Source: Mycobacterium paraseoulense
GTDB taxonomy: Bacteria > Actinomycetota > Actinomycetes > Mycobacteriales > Mycobacteriaceae
DNA: 64,000 nt
Direction of reading: 5' to 3'
Assembly: GCF_010731655.1 (NCBI RefSeq)
Contig: NZ_AP022619.1
Coordinates: forward strand, 3,162,001 to 3,226,000
Made by a program: the position numbers and the translations under genes. Shown here piece by piece: positions 63,250 through 64,000 of this stretch. How positions within the stretch are numbered: the first letter of the stretch is position 1; the number at the start of each line of letters is the position of its first letter. The notes beneath the pieces were generated by a model that worked only from the letters and a program-made list of their open reading frames with translations, was not told where the DNA came from and ran no database searches.

Positions 63250-64000
63250 CCGGTGTGGGAATCTGGAGCAGTCAACTGCGCTACGGCGATCCGTCCGAAT
63301 CCGCCGACGCGGCAGCGGAATTGGACGAACTTGGTTTTCCCGCCCTGTGGATACCCGACGTCGGCGGTCCGGTGTTCGACGCGGTCGGTACCCTGCTGGC
63401 CGCGACCAAACGGACCGTGATCGCCACCGGGATCCTCAACCTGTGGATGCATGCGCCGGCCGATGTCGCCGACTCCTATGCGACGTTGACCGCCGAGCAC
63501 GGGGACCGCTTCCTGCTGGGCATCGGCGTCAGCCACGCACCGTTGATCGACGCCGGCCAACCCGGGCGATACCGCAAACCGCTGGCGGCGACGGCGGCAT
63601 TCCTGGACGGGCTGGATGCCGCCCCGCGGCCCGTACCCGCCGAGAGCCGCGTACTGGCCGCGCTCGGGCCGAAGATGCTGGCCCTGGCCGCGACCCGGTC
63701 CCGCGGGGCGCACCCGTACCTGGTCACGCCCGACCACACCGCCGCCGCCCGTGCGGCTTTGGGTGACGGCCCCCTGCTGCTCCCGGAGCAGACGGTGATC
63801 CTGACCGACAGCGCCGACGAGGCGCGGCGCATCGGAACCGACTGGCTGCGCGCGTATTTGGCGTTACCCAACTACGCCAACAACCTGCTGCGCAGCGGGT
63901 TCTCCGAGGAGGACGTGGCGCAGGTGAGCGATCGGCTCTTCGACGCCATCATCGCGTGGGGCGACGAAGAGGCGATCATGCGCAGGGTCGCCGAGCATCA
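63240..64000 (+). CDS. LLM-class F420-dependent-type oxidoreductase, C-terminus off window
   Basis: About 253 residues are visible, beginning MELTGVGIWSSQLRYGD at the ATG at 63240, 10 bases inside the FAD monooxygenase gene and seven bases after GGGAG. Conserved LLM segments include LGFPALWIPDVGG, VIATGILNLW and RFLLGIGVSHAPLI, matching the short subfamily annotated as F420-dependent LLM oxidoreductase. The frame stays open to base 64000. Coupling with the FAD monooxygenase suggests a joint oxidation and reduction of one compound (inference). Confidence 0.88.
   Translation, partial: MELTGVGIWSSQLRYGDPSESADAAAELDELGFPALWIPDVGGPVFDAVGTLLAATKRTVIATGILNLWMHAPADVADSYATLTAEHGDRFLLGIGVSHAPLIDAGQPGRYRKPLAATAAFLDGLDAAPRPVPAESRVLAALGPKMLALAATRSRGAHPYLVTPDHTAAARAALGDGPLLLPEQTVILTDSADEARRIGTDWLRAYLALPNYANNLLRSGFSEEDVAQVSDRLFDAIIAWGDEEAIMRRVAEH

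Overview
The window is a GC-rich, densely coding actinobacterial chromosome segment. Gene content and order are those of a slow-growing Mycobacterium, probably of or near the M. avium complex (inference). Read left to right it follows, in reverse, the M. tuberculosis locus from about Rv0914c to Rv0861c (correspondences from memory): thiolase, carotenoid oxygenase, Rv0912-Rv0909, ctpE, Rv0907, Rv0906, echA6, accD3, prrAB, Rv0898c, Rv0897c, gltA2, citA, Rv0887c, fprB, Rv0885, serC, sepH, Rv0882-Rv0879c, Rv0877-Rv0875c, fadE10, cspB, Rv0870c, moaA2-moaD2, rpfA, moaE2-mog-moaC2, Rv0863, Rv0862c and the XPB-type helicase. No IS elements, PE/PPE genes, tRNAs, rRNAs or CRISPR arrays were seen.

1-9,300: an accessory catabolic cluster, all on the minus strand. 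GMC oxidoreductase, CaiB-type CoA transferase and a SnoaL-like protein form one operon. Two amidohydrolase-2 enzymes and two acyl-CoA dehydrogenases form a second. A TetR regulator lies between them. Near-identical 15-bp palindromes sit at both operon promoters, and the TetR gene has its own inverted repeat, so this looks like a substrate-inducible pathway of unknown substrate. Two small ORFs follow.

9,350-31,530: a secreted DUF4185 protein (probable arabinan-degrading type), an MHS transporter, a thiolase/carotenoid oxygenase/VOC operon, an antitoxin-toxin pair, the CtpE P-type ATPase, a beta-lactamase-like lipoprotein, a metallo-beta-lactamase-fold hydrolase, EchA6 and AccD3. A TetR/FAD-monooxygenase divergon with tandem operators, PrrAB and a phytoene-desaturase-like oxidoreductase complete the stretch.

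31,530-49,900: central metabolism and housekeeping. These are two citrate synthases, PdxH, the ferredoxin-fused reductase FprB, a diiron oxygenase, SerC, SepH, an rRNA methyltransferase, a MarR regulator, an MFS protein, a GST-like reductase, FadE10 and a cold-shock protein.

49,900-54,900: molybdenum cofactor genes on both strands around rpfA. The rpfA leader carries a CRP-like site, a long hairpin and a c-di-AMP (ydaO-type) riboswitch. The rpfA reading frame is broken at a run of nine C; removing one C restores a full-length protein, so this is a possible phase-variable tract or a sequencing error.

54,900-64,000: a helicase-associated protein and XPB-like helicase, then a second lipid-metabolism group: a thiolase-fold protein lacking both usual catalytic histidines next to a DUF35 Zn-ribbon/OB protein, an ABM-domain protein, two LLM flavin/F420-type oxidoreductases and an FAD monooxygenase. 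The first and last genes run off the window.
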